Below, one piece after another: positions 23,201-33,977 of a stretch of 64,000 nucleotides of DNA (the stretch's first letter is position 1; each line of letters begins with the position of its first letter). A model generated the notes under the pieces. The model saw only the letters and a list, made by a program, of their open reading frames with translations, searched no databases and was not told the origin of the DNA. A program made the translations under genes and the position numbers. Origin of the DNA: Pinus tabuliformis (taxonomy: Eukaryota > Streptophyta > Pinopsida > Pinales > Pinaceae); the NCBI GenBank assembly GCA_031772625.1, contig CM062818.1:1282396277-1282460276 (forward strand), read 5' to 3'.

Positions 23201-23885
23201 TTGGGCGAGGGTGAGGTCTACGGATTGAAGAGTTAAATTGTAATCTTGTTGTAGAGATAATTAATAAAATTAACCAAGAGCACTTTCCATTACATTTACT
23301 TGTCTCTTGATGGTTTGAGTTTTTATATGCAAAGTCTATTCCAAAAGCAAGTATTGTAATCATTTCAAACAAGTGTTTTCTTTTCATGTTTCAAGTCTAA
23401 TTGCATATTGATGTCTTGGTTTAGCACTTCCTTTCTTTTACATTTCCAAGTTAATTACTAATTTTTGGGTTTTGGCAAGATATGTTTCACATGTTTTGAT
23501 TTATAAAGTTGATTATCTCAAAATCATTTTGTATCCTACATATCTTGTGTTAACAATTTTTATTCACATTTCAGGGTTACTTCGTTTTCTCTTTTGAGAG
23601 CATTGCATTTTACTTTGAGCAAATATATCTTTAAATTGTTGAGCAAATTCCTTATAAGGCACTGGTTTTATGGTTTTTAATCATATTAATGATTGGCATT
23701 GTTATTTCAAGTTGCTCACTTCATATTTGCCCATAAATCCTTAAAAGTAATCCATTTTCACAATAACATTCTCCTTGAAACTCACATATTTTAACTTAAC
23801 TTTTGATTAAGGACCACCCCCCTTAGCTAACCTAGGAGATAGCTCAAACAAAGAGAGTCGGAATTAGTGTAACAACGCCTTCTCT
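20270..23885 (+). repeat. Diverged gypsy LTR-C-like sequence, probably solo LTR
   Basis: Several landmarks follow the order of the LTR at 59372-62644: TTTTACCCCAAAGTCGGGGTGACGG (in two halves, near 20490), a TATA box in CTCTATATAATAGAGCC (near 21331), a polyadenylation-like TCAATAAAGACTTTGGGG (near 21420) and, near the 3' end, CCACCCCCCTTAGCTAACC (23815) like CTACCCCCCTTAGCCGCGG at 62545. The rest is diverged. Both outer ends are imprecise. Small frames inside, such as 21031-21486, look like chance frames across the LTR promoter. Confidence 0.5.
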
Positions 23886-24199
23886 AAGTTCCCTGCCACC
23901 AACCACACCTTGTGGGGTTAAAGGCTTTTTCTCACTGACTTGTAGGTAGGTGTAGGCGGCAGGGTCAACAGGGCCGACTTGACTTGAGGGAGGGTCGACT
24001 TAACAATTTTGGAGCCAAAAATTCAATTTTCAAATTTCAAAATTTTATCTTTTAAATCCAACATGAAGAACATGTCTTACAATAAATATTTCAAGGTCTA
24101 AATAATCAAAATGATCTTAATAACATGTATTACAAATTATTTTCTCACTACATTGACAAAAATATAATTATGAAGGCCGACTATAGCTACAAAAATTCA
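23886..24199 (-). repeat. LTR-B-like fragment, 5' end portion, reverse orientation
   Basis: The minus strand reads like the first 200 bases of the LTR at 28004: an end of the form CTACAAAAATTCAAC, the GACATGAAGAACATGTCTTAC block and TTTGGAGCCAAAAATTCAA. It appears to be the continuation of the 19985-20265 fragment across the gypsy-like LTR. Confidence 0.6.
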
Positions 24200-24672
24200 A
24201 CATATTCAAGTTAGGTATTTATAAACCCCACTCTCAAATTGTATTCAATCTTGCTTAACGATATTCAAGCTCTCTTAGGCATATTTGAGTTGGGGATCCA
24301 TAAACCCATGACCAAGCCATATTGGAGCCCTCTTAGTGGTATTCAAGCTCACTCATATGTATTTGTCTTTGGTATACATAAACTCACTCTTTTTGTATTT
24401 CAGCCAAGGCTGACCCTATATTGAATTGGATCTCTATAACCTAGTCTTTCTCCATGGCTATCTTGTTACCTTAAACAAGGGGGTGTTTAAATGATGGTGT
24501 AATCTTCACATACGACTATGACCAACCTTAGTCTCGAATCACTATTATTCTATGTTAGTGTGTTTCCAGTGTTTGGCTTAAATCCGACCTAGTCAACACT
24601 CATTCATTATATTCAAAGGTTGTCAAGAACAACCTAGTCATTATGTGGGACCATAGCCCCTCTTAGGGAGGG
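24200..24672. other. Degenerate ATTCAAGCTC / CATAAACC repeats, no gene
   Basis: Words such as GATATTCAAGCTCTCTTAGG, GGTATTCAAGCTCACTCA and CCATAAACCCA recur at irregular spacing in the first 220 bases. The rest, up to the TSD GAGGG at 24668, is unremarkable. Likely LTR-derived debris. Confidence 0.4.
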
Positions 24673-25189
24673 TGTTGAAAACCCAAGTACAAGATGTACA
24701 AGCAATATTTATGATCTACTGATAAATATTTGTGAGCTTATTACAATTTATTCTTCTTCATCAAATAATTATACTTCAAAAATTCAACCAATAGCAGTAA
24801 AGAGAAAGAAGAGATCACAATGAACAATACCAAAAGACACCAATGTTTAGGTCAGAGACTAGGGCAAAACCCCACAAAGGGGAATTCCCAACCAAGCTTT
24901 TCCTTAGAGAGATCCTTCAACAGTAAGCTAAACACAGATAATACATCCCACAAGATGGCATCCATAGGTGCTAAGTCTCCAATGTAAATGTCTGCAACAC
25001 AATGTCAATAAGTTGTCCAATAGAGTGTCCAACGAGTTCACCACCGAGAGGTTGATCCTCTCACCATGGCACAAAAGTCAAGGCTCAGATAATAGATCTC
25101 CTATGGTGCATACCTCGAATAGAATCACAATCAGATTAGAGCTCAGATCTAGGCTTAGATCATGACCTAGTCTTAGTTGGGAACAAAAC

Positions 25190-25555
25190 AAACTTTTGAT
25201 AATGAGCAAATCTTGGTCACCAAACTTCAGATCACAAGTATAATAATCAAATCTCGGTCACCAGACTTCAGATCAAAAGTATAATAAGCAGAACTCAATC
25301 ACCAGACTTCAAATCATATGTATAATAAGAAGACCTTGGTTACTGACTTCAGATCATAAGTTTAATGAGAAGATCTCAAACCTTTGACTTCACATCATAA
25401 GTATAATGAACAGATCTTGAACCTCTGACTTCAAATCCTAAGTATAATGAGCAGATCTCGAACTTCTGACTTTAGATTATATGTATGATGACCAATCTCG
25501 AATCAAAGATTTCAGATCATAAATGTAATGAGCAGATCTATAGATCTCAGACCAT
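25190..25555. repeat. Minisatellite, unit about 57 bp, six to seven copies
   Basis: The unit, roughly AGATCTCGAACCTCTGACTT followed by CAGATCATAAGTATAATGAG, recurs six or seven times with about 20 per cent change between copies. It lies inside LTR-F. It has no open frame of interest. Confidence 0.85.
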
Positions 25556-25749
25556 TTCACATAGGAGAGTAGATGAGTAAGGTATGTGTGTTCGAATTGC
25601 ATGCAAAGGAGAGCGAATTAACCTCTCCATATAGTCATGATATGATCCAAATGAGTGAGTTTCTAGGCAAGCCAACTAGCCATCATGCAATCTAAAAGAG
25701 AGAGTTTCAAGGCAAGCCTATGATATTCCCACTTAGCATTTTGCTAAGT

Positions 25750-26760
25750 GAAATATCAATTTTGATCATTTTTGCTATATTGCACGGTTACACTTAGGAA
25801 GTGTGGGTTTAGAGGTCCCACACATGATTTTTGGCTTAGAACACACCCAAACATTAGAGCTGGAGGAAATATTGCGGCCTTAGTGGAGCGTGGGGGCCAC
25901 CTCATGAGAATTTTGGCCCACATGGGGAGTACGCTCTCATTGGAGCGGATTTGGTGTGGGAAGTTCGAGTTGGGCCCACATGGGCATTTTGGAGGCATCT
26001 TGACAAAAGGAGGAAGAGACACTCAATTGCTCATTCATTCATCATTTGCAAAATTGTCTTTTGACAATAGCACACTTGAGCTGAAGCCAAGTCTGCAAGT
26101 GTTGTTTAGCACACAAGTGTCTCTGAGCGGAGATCTCAACCCTTGCTTCGGTGGACTTCGAGTGCCATCCCAAGGAGGGAGTTTTACCTTGTCATTTCGT
26201 ACCAACAACAGGACGACCGATTTTAGGGAGAGGATTCAGCTACAACAACACAGGGATTACGCAGTTCATGGTGGAGGCACTCCGAGAGGTGAAGGAGTGA
26301 GGTGTGGTTGAGGCTGAAACTTGGAGAGAAGGCCGAGGAAGTATTTTGGTGAGGATTGCAACTATTTTGGAGGCCATTTGCAGCAAGATTTACAAGTGGG
26401 TCGAATCACCCAGCAATTGAGCCATTGAGGGGAAATAGGGCCGAATTTTCGAAGTCAATCATTGGCCAAATCCTTCGTGGGTTATTCTAGGTATTTGGTG
26501 GAGAGGCCGAGATTAATTTCCCAGAATTTTCTGAGCACCAGAGAGGGCCCTAGCAGCAGTTCTATTCAACCAACAACGTATTTTTGGGCATCTTCAGCGC
26601 AAAGCTAGAGCAGCGCAACAACAGATTAGAGAGGGGTGATTTATTTATCATTTGGGGCTTTGCTAGCTTGCCTTGAGCAAGCATAGGTGCATTCCTTCTA
26701 GCACCATATTGTACCCTCGTTATTTATCACTAAAAGAGGTAAGCAACGTAGTTTTTGGTG
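25750..26760. other. GC-richer block inside LTR-F, possibly a separate repeat
   Basis: A 179-residue frame (25772-26311, plus strand) exists, but its composition (many Gly, Arg, His) and lack of any motif suggest chance. The DNA is more GC-rich than both sides and ends in a CT-rich stretch and GAGGTAAGCAACG. It could be part of another LTR or leader inserted in LTR-F. I cannot assign it. Confidence 0.35.
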
Positions 26761-26790
26761 CATGTTTAGGGTCTGATTGTGTGTTCATTA

Positions 26791-27796
26791 TTTTATGGAT
26801 TTTTGTCTATGTTTGCTTTGTATATTTACTGTAAATCATCCTTAGGAATATTACAAAGCCAGCCAGCCATCATGTGATCTGAATGAGAGAGTTTCAAGGC
26901 AAGGCAACTAGCCATCATGTGAGTTTCTAGGCAAGTCGATTTGATCATCTAGAAGAGCCAACCTAGCACTTGTGGAGGCACCTGAAATTAAAAATAAAAA
27001 TAATAATTTTGTTTTTTTTCTCAAATATAATGAAAATAAATAATTTTATGAAGACCGACAATAGCTACAATTTCAACAGAGGGTACCTTAACTCTTGAGT
27101 TGTGTGTAAATACAACTCAAAACTCATTTACTCGAGTTCACTATTTAATGGATTTTTGTCTATGTTTGCTTTGTATATTTACTGTAAATCTTCCTTAGGA
27201 ATATTACAAAGCCAACTAGCCATCATGTGATCTGAATGAGAGAGTTTCAAGGCAAGGCAACTAGCCATCATGTGAGTTTCTAGGCAAGTCGACTTGATCA
27301 TCTAGAAGAGCCAACCTAGCACTTGTGGAGCCACTTGAAATTAAAAATAAAAATAACAATTTTGTTTTTTTTCTCAAATATAATGAAAATAAATAATTTT
27401 ATGAAGACAGACAATAGCTACAATTTCAACAGAGGGTACCTTAACTCTTGAGTTGTGTAAATACAACTCAAAACTCATTTACTCTTGAGTTCACTATTTT
27501 ATGGATTTTTGTCTATGTTTGCTTTGTATATTTACTGTAAATCTTCGTTAGGAATATTACAAAGCCAACTAGCCATCATGTGAGTTTCTAGGCAAGTCGA
27601 CTTGATCATCTAGAAGAGCCAGCCTAGTACTTGTGGAGCCACTTGAAATTGAAAATAAAAATAATAATTTTGTTCTTTTTTCTCAAATATAATGAAAATA
27701 AATAATTTTATGAAGACAGACAATAGCTACAATTTCAACAGAGGGTACCTTAACTCTTGAGTTGTGTGTAAATAAAACTCAAAACTCATTTGTAAC
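26791..27796. repeat. Tandem triplication of about 353 bp spanning an LTR end and its flank
   Basis: The anchor ATGGATTTTTGTCTATG occurs at 26795, 27148 and 27501, a period of 353. Each unit contains GCCATCATGTGA, the AATAAAAATAA tract, the LTR end CTACAATTTCAACA, the flank GAGGGTACCTTAACTC and AACTCAAAACTCATTT. The third unit is about 50 bp shorter inside. Copies are very alike, so the triplication is recent relative to the LTR and arose after that insertion, since it copies the junction. Confidence 0.9.
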
Positions 27797-28003
27797 AACA
27801 ATGTGAGCTATGGCCCTCCTAAACAAGTGATTTATTCTTTTATCCTAAGGGCACCATATCTAGCATTGTGATCCATTTCATGGCAGGATCTATTGTTTAA
27901 TGGTTTTCTCTTAAGTGTTCTTCTCTAGTATTCTTGGGTGATTTTTCTCTATGAGTGCACTCACTTGTTGAGTGCATATTTATTTTTTTACCCCAATGTT
28001 GTT

Positions 28004-28887
28004 TGTTGAATTTTGTAGCTATGGTTGGTATTCATAATTAATATTTTAGCCCTTGAAATGTATAATGAAAATGTAAGACATGTTCTTCATGTCATTTTAT
28101 TGATTAACCTTTGAAATGATTAATATAAGACATGTTCTTCATGTCGGTTTCAAAAGAGAGTTTTGAGTTTTTGGCTCCAAACTTGTCAGATTGACCCTCC
28201 TTCAAGTCAAGTCTGCCCCAGTGAAGAGACACCCATTCAAGCCAACCAAATCACTATATATAAGGCACTCGACCTCCTCCACAAAGCACAATTCGATCAC
28301 TCACATAACAAAGTATCTTCTGGGCATCCAAGTAAAGAAGAAGGAGAAGAAGGGCGAAGAAGAAGGACGGAGACATCTCTAGAATTTTACTTATCTCTCT
28401 TTGACTTTGCACGTACAATTATATGAGTATATTCTGGGCAACAGGTCGAACTTCTCAGTAGCAGTTTATGGGCAGCAGGGCCAAAATTCTAGGTAGTATA
28501 TTTTAGGGAGAAGGGTTGAGTTTTTGGGCAGGTTCTGGGAGGCTGAATTTTGGCCTAGGTAGATCTGGCAGGGCCGAGTTTGTTGGACCTAACAAGAGGG
28601 TTGTTTGACCAGGTTTGACCATTGTATTGTGTATCTCTTGTTGAATTGAAGAATATATCTAAAGAAAAGATTGTTGGGTTTTTCCCCAAGTGGGTTTTCC
28701 CAAGGTAAATCTTGTGTTATCTTTGTGCATTGTGATCTCTACTGTCCTTATGCATTTATGGTTGAATTTCTGAAGTGTAATTTCTTAATGATAAACTAGA
28801 AGTGCTAAAAGAATATCTACATCATTAGAAGTAATTATCAATTTTCAGAAATTAGTGCTTGTATCTATTGCACTTGAAAAATCAACA
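28004..28887 (+). repeat. LTR-B, 5' LTR
   Basis: TGTTGAATTTTGTAGCTATG to AAAAATCAACA, 884 bp, with TGTTGA/TCAACA inverted ends. It has a TATA box in CACTATATATAAGGCACTC (near 28255), purine-rich leader AAGAAGAAGGAGAAGAAGG, and the U5 block GTTGGGTTTTTCCCC (near 28676). The duplicate GACATGTTCTTCATGTC words (28077 and 28132) are 55 bp apart. The LTR is followed at once by the primer-binding site. Confidence 0.9.
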
Positions 28888-28899
28888 TGGTATCAAAGC
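28888..28899 (+). other. Primer-binding site (initiator-Met tRNA type)
   Basis: TGGTATCAAAGC, immediately after the LTR end CA, matches the usual plant copia site TGGTATCAGAGC at all but one position. Confidence 0.9.
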
Positions 28900-28973
28900 T
28901 TTGGTGAAGGAAAGGACATTGATATCATATTTGAAGAGACTTACATCCGCAATTTAATTGTTTATCTGTAATC

Positions 28974-29436
28974 ATGGGTTCCTCTATGAAGTCAGAGAAC
29001 AAGTTAGAAGGAGCTACAAATTTCAAGGCTTGGAAGACTAGGATTGATCTCATTCTTGCAAAGAATGATGTCTTGGATATTGTGAAGGGAAATGTCATTA
29101 AACCTTCAGATTATGAAGGGAAAGAAAAATATGAGAAGGATGATATCACAACCAGAAGTATTATTGTGGATTCTATTAGAGATCATTTGATTCCATATAT
29201 TGCAAATCTTGACACTTAAAAGAATATATATGATGCCCTAGTTGGATTATACATTGGTCAAGCAATGGGTTTCAAGAATGAACTTCACGATGTCAAAATG
29301 ACAAGGAATGATACTGTGACCTCATATTTCATGATGATCTCTCATATAAGAGATCAACTTCAAGAAATTGATGAAACTATTTTTGAAAAGGAACTTGTAA
29401 CTACAACACTTAATGGTTTACTTGACTCATGGGGCT
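28974..29436 (+). pseudogene. B element gag, N-terminal half
   Basis: The start MGSSMKSENKLEGATNFKAW at 28974 is typical of copia Gag: K-L-x-G-x-x-N-F-x-x-W-K opens the UBN2/Retrotran_gag_2 fold. The body contains W-K-T-R-I-D-L-I-L, then D-V-K-M-T-R-N-D-T-V and L-Q-E-I-D-E-T-I and T-T-L-N-G-L-L-D-S-W. Gag would form the virus-like particle. The region ends where the gypsy LTR begins and continues, in content, at 46344. It is a broken fossil. Confidence 0.88.
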
Positions 29437-29980
29437 TGTTGTCACTCAAACTGTACAGGCAAGGTGCGACAATGCTTAGGACGGGGGTTGTCACTCTTAT
29501 CCCTGCCCTCTCTGCTCTAGTTGTCTCCCTACAACAAGCTATGGGGGGTAGTCCCTATGAAATGCGAAGATGGAAGAATTATTGGAAACCAACAAGTCTG
29601 GGAGACACAACTGAATGGCCTAGCAATTTGGTTGAACTAGCAAGTTAAATGATTTTGATTAAATTAGCACGGAAAACCAATGCCTTAAATGAAGTCAATT
29701 ACTTGCTTAAAACAAATTATTTACCAAGTCACCAGATGAACAGTTGTTTCTTAAGGATGCTTCACTATCATAAATGAGAGGCAAACCCTACAATCTAGGT
29801 GAGATGCAAAATCTTGATTTAATTTAAGTTATATGCCTATTCTAAGTGTGTCCTTCCTCTTAATTGTTTTGAAGCTAGTTCCTAAAGTGAGTTGTGAGAG
29901 AGTAAACGGGGGGAAGCAAGTTGAGGCTTCATTAACAATACCTCCCCTGGGGTTCTAACCACCCGATGCCTTCGGCGCTA

Positions 29981-30596
29981 TGAAAATTTCAAGTGTAAAA
30001 CCCTATTGCAGCAATAGGAAATTGTTCTTCTAATTGTTAACTAATTTAACAATTTATTTGCCACGACAATATTGAATAAATCACACTGCAACCTTCACAA
30101 ATAAAACTGCATAAAATAATAGCGTTGGAAACTGAGAAACGCTAGCACACACAATAAAAAGTAACATTGTTGTTTTTTGACAAATGTCCCTAGAAAAATC
30201 TAATGCAGGAAAACCAGTGTAGCAACTGATGGTTTTATTACTATTATGCAGTAGTGAGAAATTCTGAGTACAATCTGGATGCCGAAAACTGGCAATCTTG
30301 CAAAGAAAATACTGCCAAAAATATCTAGAGGGAAATAACCCTCACTTCGAGCAATCCCAACACTTGACCACCACTGAAAAGCAAGCCGTCCAACTGGGCC
30401 TGCGCAGGCTCGATGTCAACCTAAAGCTGCATGCCACACTTGCTGCCTGAATCGTCTGTTATTCAAGGTGTCCTGCTAGCTGATGACTGGGAAAACACTT
30501 CTTTGGCACTCTAGAACCTCAGCCCAACCTCTGAAATTGAAATGTCTTCCTTAGCAAATCGAACTTCCCAATGAAGCCCCCGCATTGCCTCTGTGT
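29981..30596 (-). repeat. LTR-A fragment, reverse orientation
   Basis: The minus strand shows the LTR-A 3' portion: an end GAAATTTTCA at 29981, the U5 block with GGTTTTCCTGCATTAG (near 30205), CAGATTGTACTCAG and the leader with GTTGACATCGAGCC. The upstream third of the LTR is not found. It is the only family A copy on the minus strand here. Confidence 0.65.
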
Positions 30597-30746
30597 TGTT
30601 GGAAATACTGAGAGTGGGGGTGAATCTATATTTCTTTTCAATTTTTATTTCTACCAGTTAGATCACTTATAATTAAAACACAAAATGAACAATAACAATA
30701 AATACTTTTATTAATCTCTTCTTTACAATAAATCCAATACAATAAT

Positions 30747-31862
30747 TGTTGATTTGGGGTAGCATTGGATGTGATCTAGCCACGAAATTTGGTGGAGAGG
30801 TTGGGGCACCTGAGATCGCCAATACCTAGAAAGGGTTTGGGCAGATTCTAAACAATTCAGGAGATATTAAAATAATTAATATTTTAATGGAGTCCCTCAG
30901 TCCAAACTTAGGGAAAGTAAAATATTAATGTGTATTAATATGAAACTGTGTTAGAATGGTCCAAAAAACATGGATCAAGCCAAATCTAATCTTAGTCGTT
31001 GATTAGGAACTTAATCTTGGCCGTTGATATGTCAACAAGGAAAGTATAAGAGGAGGCTTGAGGGTCACTTGGAGAAAACAACAGAGTGATCGGTCATTCT
31101 ATTCTCTAGAGCGGGGTTTGCTAAGAGAGATAGAATTAGTGATTGGGAGTTGCAACTGAGGGGCATTGAATACAAAAAGATAGAGAGGCAGAGATAGTGC
31201 CGGGAGAGCAGCGCAGTAGCCGGGGAGAGTGACGCAGAGCCAGCTAGGGCTCACGCAAGGCCACGCAGAGGCATCCAGGAGCTGCGCAGAGCCTCAGAGA
31301 AGCTACCGTAGCTGACGCAGAGGGCCAGAGGGCCAGAGGGCTGACGCAGGGCATCCCAGGGTTGACGCAGACCCATCCGGGGTGACGCAGGGCCAGCGTG
31401 AGACAGAGAGGGGCTGACGCAGTCCAGAGAGAGGCTGACACTGGGGTTTCTGGCGCAGATATGTGCTGAGTAGCTGCCGGAAGGATTATCCAGGGTTTCA
31501 GCCAAAAAATTTGTCAAAAACTGAGAAGTATCACTGCCAAGGAAATTCTCTGTTGGGTATGCCAGTTTTGCCACCCAAATTATACTATGATATTGCTTAA
31601 TAAGAAAACCCTCAGATAGCTCCACCGGTTTTCCCACATTGGGTTTTTCCGGGGACATTAGTCCAAAAATAATGGTGTCATATGGTGTGTTTGTTTTTGT
31701 TTCTTTTAATTGTTGATCCGTAATATGTTGAGCATGCACTAGTGTTTAATTTTAGTATTTACATTGTAAATAACTTGTTAAGGAAAAATAACAGTTAGGT
31801 GGGAATAAATCAGATAAAGTGCATGGAGGGTTTCTAACTAAGTAAACTTAAAAACTTCAACA
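30747..31862 (+). repeat. LTR-A, 5' LTR of the 30747 gag-only element
   Basis: TGTTGATTTGGGGTAGCATT to AAAACTTCAACA, 1116 bp. It holds CCAAACTTAGGG, a TATA-like GAAAGTATAAGAGGAGG (31038), a GACGCAG-rich leader (31200-31440, GC-rich) and the U5 block GGTTTTCCCACATTGGG (31627). Confidence 0.92.
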
Positions 31863-31874
31863 TGGTATCAGAGC
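31863..31874 (+). other. Primer-binding site, exact initiator-Met type
   Basis: TGGTATCAGAGC directly after the LTR end, the standard plant copia site. It pairs with initiator methionine tRNA to prime cDNA synthesis. Confidence 0.92.
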
Positions 31875-32435
31875 GTGATTACAGATCACAGGAGGACTAA
31901 AGGACATCAGCTAAGCGGAGCAATAGCAACAGAAACATCTATCCCGAGGTGACAAAAGTTGTTTCTCTCTGCGTCATCAAGGGTGAGCTGGGAAGAGGCA
32001 GCACAGAGGCTAAGGAAGGAAAAAGAAGCCTCACACAGAGCCATGCAATAGCTGGGAGGGCTAACGCAGTTGGCTGAGGAGGCTGGGTTGCTGGTGCCAG
32101 GATTGTGTAAAGCCTAGGAACTCTCATCTTCAGGTTGTTGGGGTTTAGAAGGCTACGAGAATATTGTAGAGTAGAGCTGGTGAGGTACAGTAGTCAGAAC
32201 AGTATCTGACAGAGCAAGGCCAGAGGAGTTGCTACCGAGGGTTTCTAGTCAAGGAACCCGGATCATGGTGCGGTTGCACAAAACGATCAGAGTAGGGGGC
32301 ATCTCGACAGCGGCAGAAGAATTTCCAGGAGGGAAATCAAGACTCAGAGGGAGTCCAGAAGAGAACTTCCAGATGGGAAGTAGAGACTCAGAGGAGTCGA
32401 ACAGAGAAATTCCAGGAGGGAAGTAGAGGAGCATC

Positions 32436-33302
32436 ATGGCCCTACACGGAGTAAGAGACCAAGATAGACTGGATGGGGCATCGAACTTCGCAATCTGGAA
32501 GGCCAGAATATTATCCGTACTTGACAAGAATCGTGTCATGAACTTCGCCTTGAAGGCAATAGCTATCCCAATCGACCCCAATGATAATGACAAGTACAAG
32601 GAGGCAATGGCGAGGGCCAAGAGCATTATCCTTGACGGGGTCAAGGATCATGTAGCACCACACATAACCGAGAAGGAAATGACATTTGAGATGTGGGAGG
32701 CTCTCAAGAAGCTATACCAGCATACTTCTGTGCAAAGAAGAACGTTGCTTGAGAACCAGTTAAGGTCGTATCAGATGAAGAAGGGAGAACCGATTGACAC
32801 CTTCCTTGGAAAACTGAATGAGATCCGAGATCATTTGACTGCTATAGAGGCAACACCGGATCAAGAGTTGATGGTGAGGACAGCCCTGAATGTTGTCTCA
32901 GAAGACAGGGAGGTATTTGTCTAGAGTATACTAGGCAGAGGGACTCTCCCACCTTGGGATGAGATGTGGGTGGCTCTTCGCCAAGAAGAGATCAGACAAC
33001 AGTCGAAGACGGGTAGCAGCAGCAAGGGGATCAAAGTCAAGCAGGAGGAGGAAGATGTTGCCCTAGCATCTGAGGGAAAGCAGGAAAAGTGGAAGAAGAA
33101 GGATCTCTCCAAGATCAAGTGCTTCCACTGTGGGGAGCTGGGTCATTATGCGACCCAGTGTCCAAGGAAGAAGAGTAAGGGAGAGTCTTCTGAGACTAAG
33201 GCAGTGCCAGCAAGGGCAGAGAAGGAATTTTTGACAGACGATGATTGTGCCATGAGTGCACACGCGCCACTTGAGCAGAAGTGGGGGGACATCAAGCTAT
33301 AG
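32436..33302 (+). pseudogene. Family A Gag with zinc knuckle and own C-terminal tail (gag-only element)
   Basis: It starts MALHGVRDQDRLDGASNFAI: R-L-D-G-A-S-N-F-x-I-W-K-A-R is the copia Gag entry. The UBN2-like core has M-W-E-A-L-K-K-L-Y-Q and L-R-S-Y-Q-M-K-K-G-E-P-I. The CCHC knuckle is C-F-H-C-G-E-L-G-H-Y-A-T-Q-C (33120-33161). Instead of running into protease, the protein ends in an acidic-to-basic tail, C-A-M-S-A-H-A-P-L-E-Q-K-W-G-D-I-K-L. The 41551 element ends in almost the same tail, so this terminus belongs to the lineage. The gene is a broken fossil here. Total length would be near 290 residues, as for a stand-alone Gag. Confidence 0.88.
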
Positions 33303-33977
33303 TCAAGCGAACTACAGGTGATGAGGAGTAGGATCCTCGAGGTACCCAACCTCTTGGATTAAACATTGCTACGGGAGCCCCGAAGAGGAGTAGCAGGACT
33401 CACTGAGTCAGGTAGAGACGGATGTGGATGGAGCGACAGAGAGAGCTACAGTGCAAGAGTCTCGAGACAGCGCAAGGCTAGCAGGCTTCAGCAGTGCGAG
33501 AGGCACGGGAGTGTTGCACCAGTGCAGGATGGCACAGAGAGGTTTGCAACGGTGTGAGATGCAAGAAGTTGTTGCAGCAGCACAGAGGTCAGAGACGGAG
33601 CACTTGTCAGTGGCAGAGGGAGCTTCAACATCAGTAGGGTCTCTAACCCAACAGGGAGGTCAGGTTGGGAGATCAATTACTTACTTCTCAGTAACTGAGT
33701 TGCATTGCAACAGTGGGCAGCACGATGCAGCATGATGAGAGGAGGTGTAGTGCGGATGCAATGCTGGCAGAAAGGACCAGCGGCAGCACAAATGCAGAGG
33801 GAGTTGTCGTACAGATGCAGCAGTGGCAATGGCAGAACCATGGGCAGCAGTACAGGATACAATAGTGCAGAGGATGGTGGGCAGCAGACCTAGCATCAGC
33901 ACAAGGACTGATGCCCGATGATCAGAGTAGTACTCAGTGAGGAGTATTGCTAGAGCACAGTACTCTCTAAGAGGGAC
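33303..33977 (+). other. Non-coding 3' region of the gag-only element, with polypurine tract
   Basis: The region between gag and the 3' LTR has no pol similarity. It is rich in GTTGCAGCAGCACAG and GCAGTGGCAATGGCAG-type words and closes with AGAGCACAGTACTCTCTAAGAGGGAC. Near-identical wording occurs in the same place in the 41551 element and downstream of RNase H in the pol-carrying 49326 element. Short frames here are compositional artefacts of CAG-like repeats. Confidence 0.8.

Larger units (their letters stand above)
24673..27078 (-). mobile_element. LTR-F, solo-LTR-like insertion (TSD GAGGG)
   Basis: Ends TGTTGAAAAC (24673) and ATTTCAACA (27078) are flanked by GAGGG at 24668-24672 and 27079-27083. 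The minus strand begins with TTGTAGCTATTGTCGGTCTTCAT, comparable in short blocks with the start of LTR-B. Its U5 end, at low coordinates, has GGGTTTTGCCC and AATTCCCCTTTGTGG. The middle (about 25750-26760) is GC-richer and may be a further insertion. The right junction was later tandemly copied, so the TSD on that side is present three times and its pairing is less certain than for other elements. Confidence 0.65.

Noticed and set aside
25772-26311. A 179-residue plus-strand frame in a GC-richer block
   Set aside because: No recognisable motif, Gly/Arg/His-rich translation expected from GC-rich DNA, and it lies inside an LTR-like insertion.
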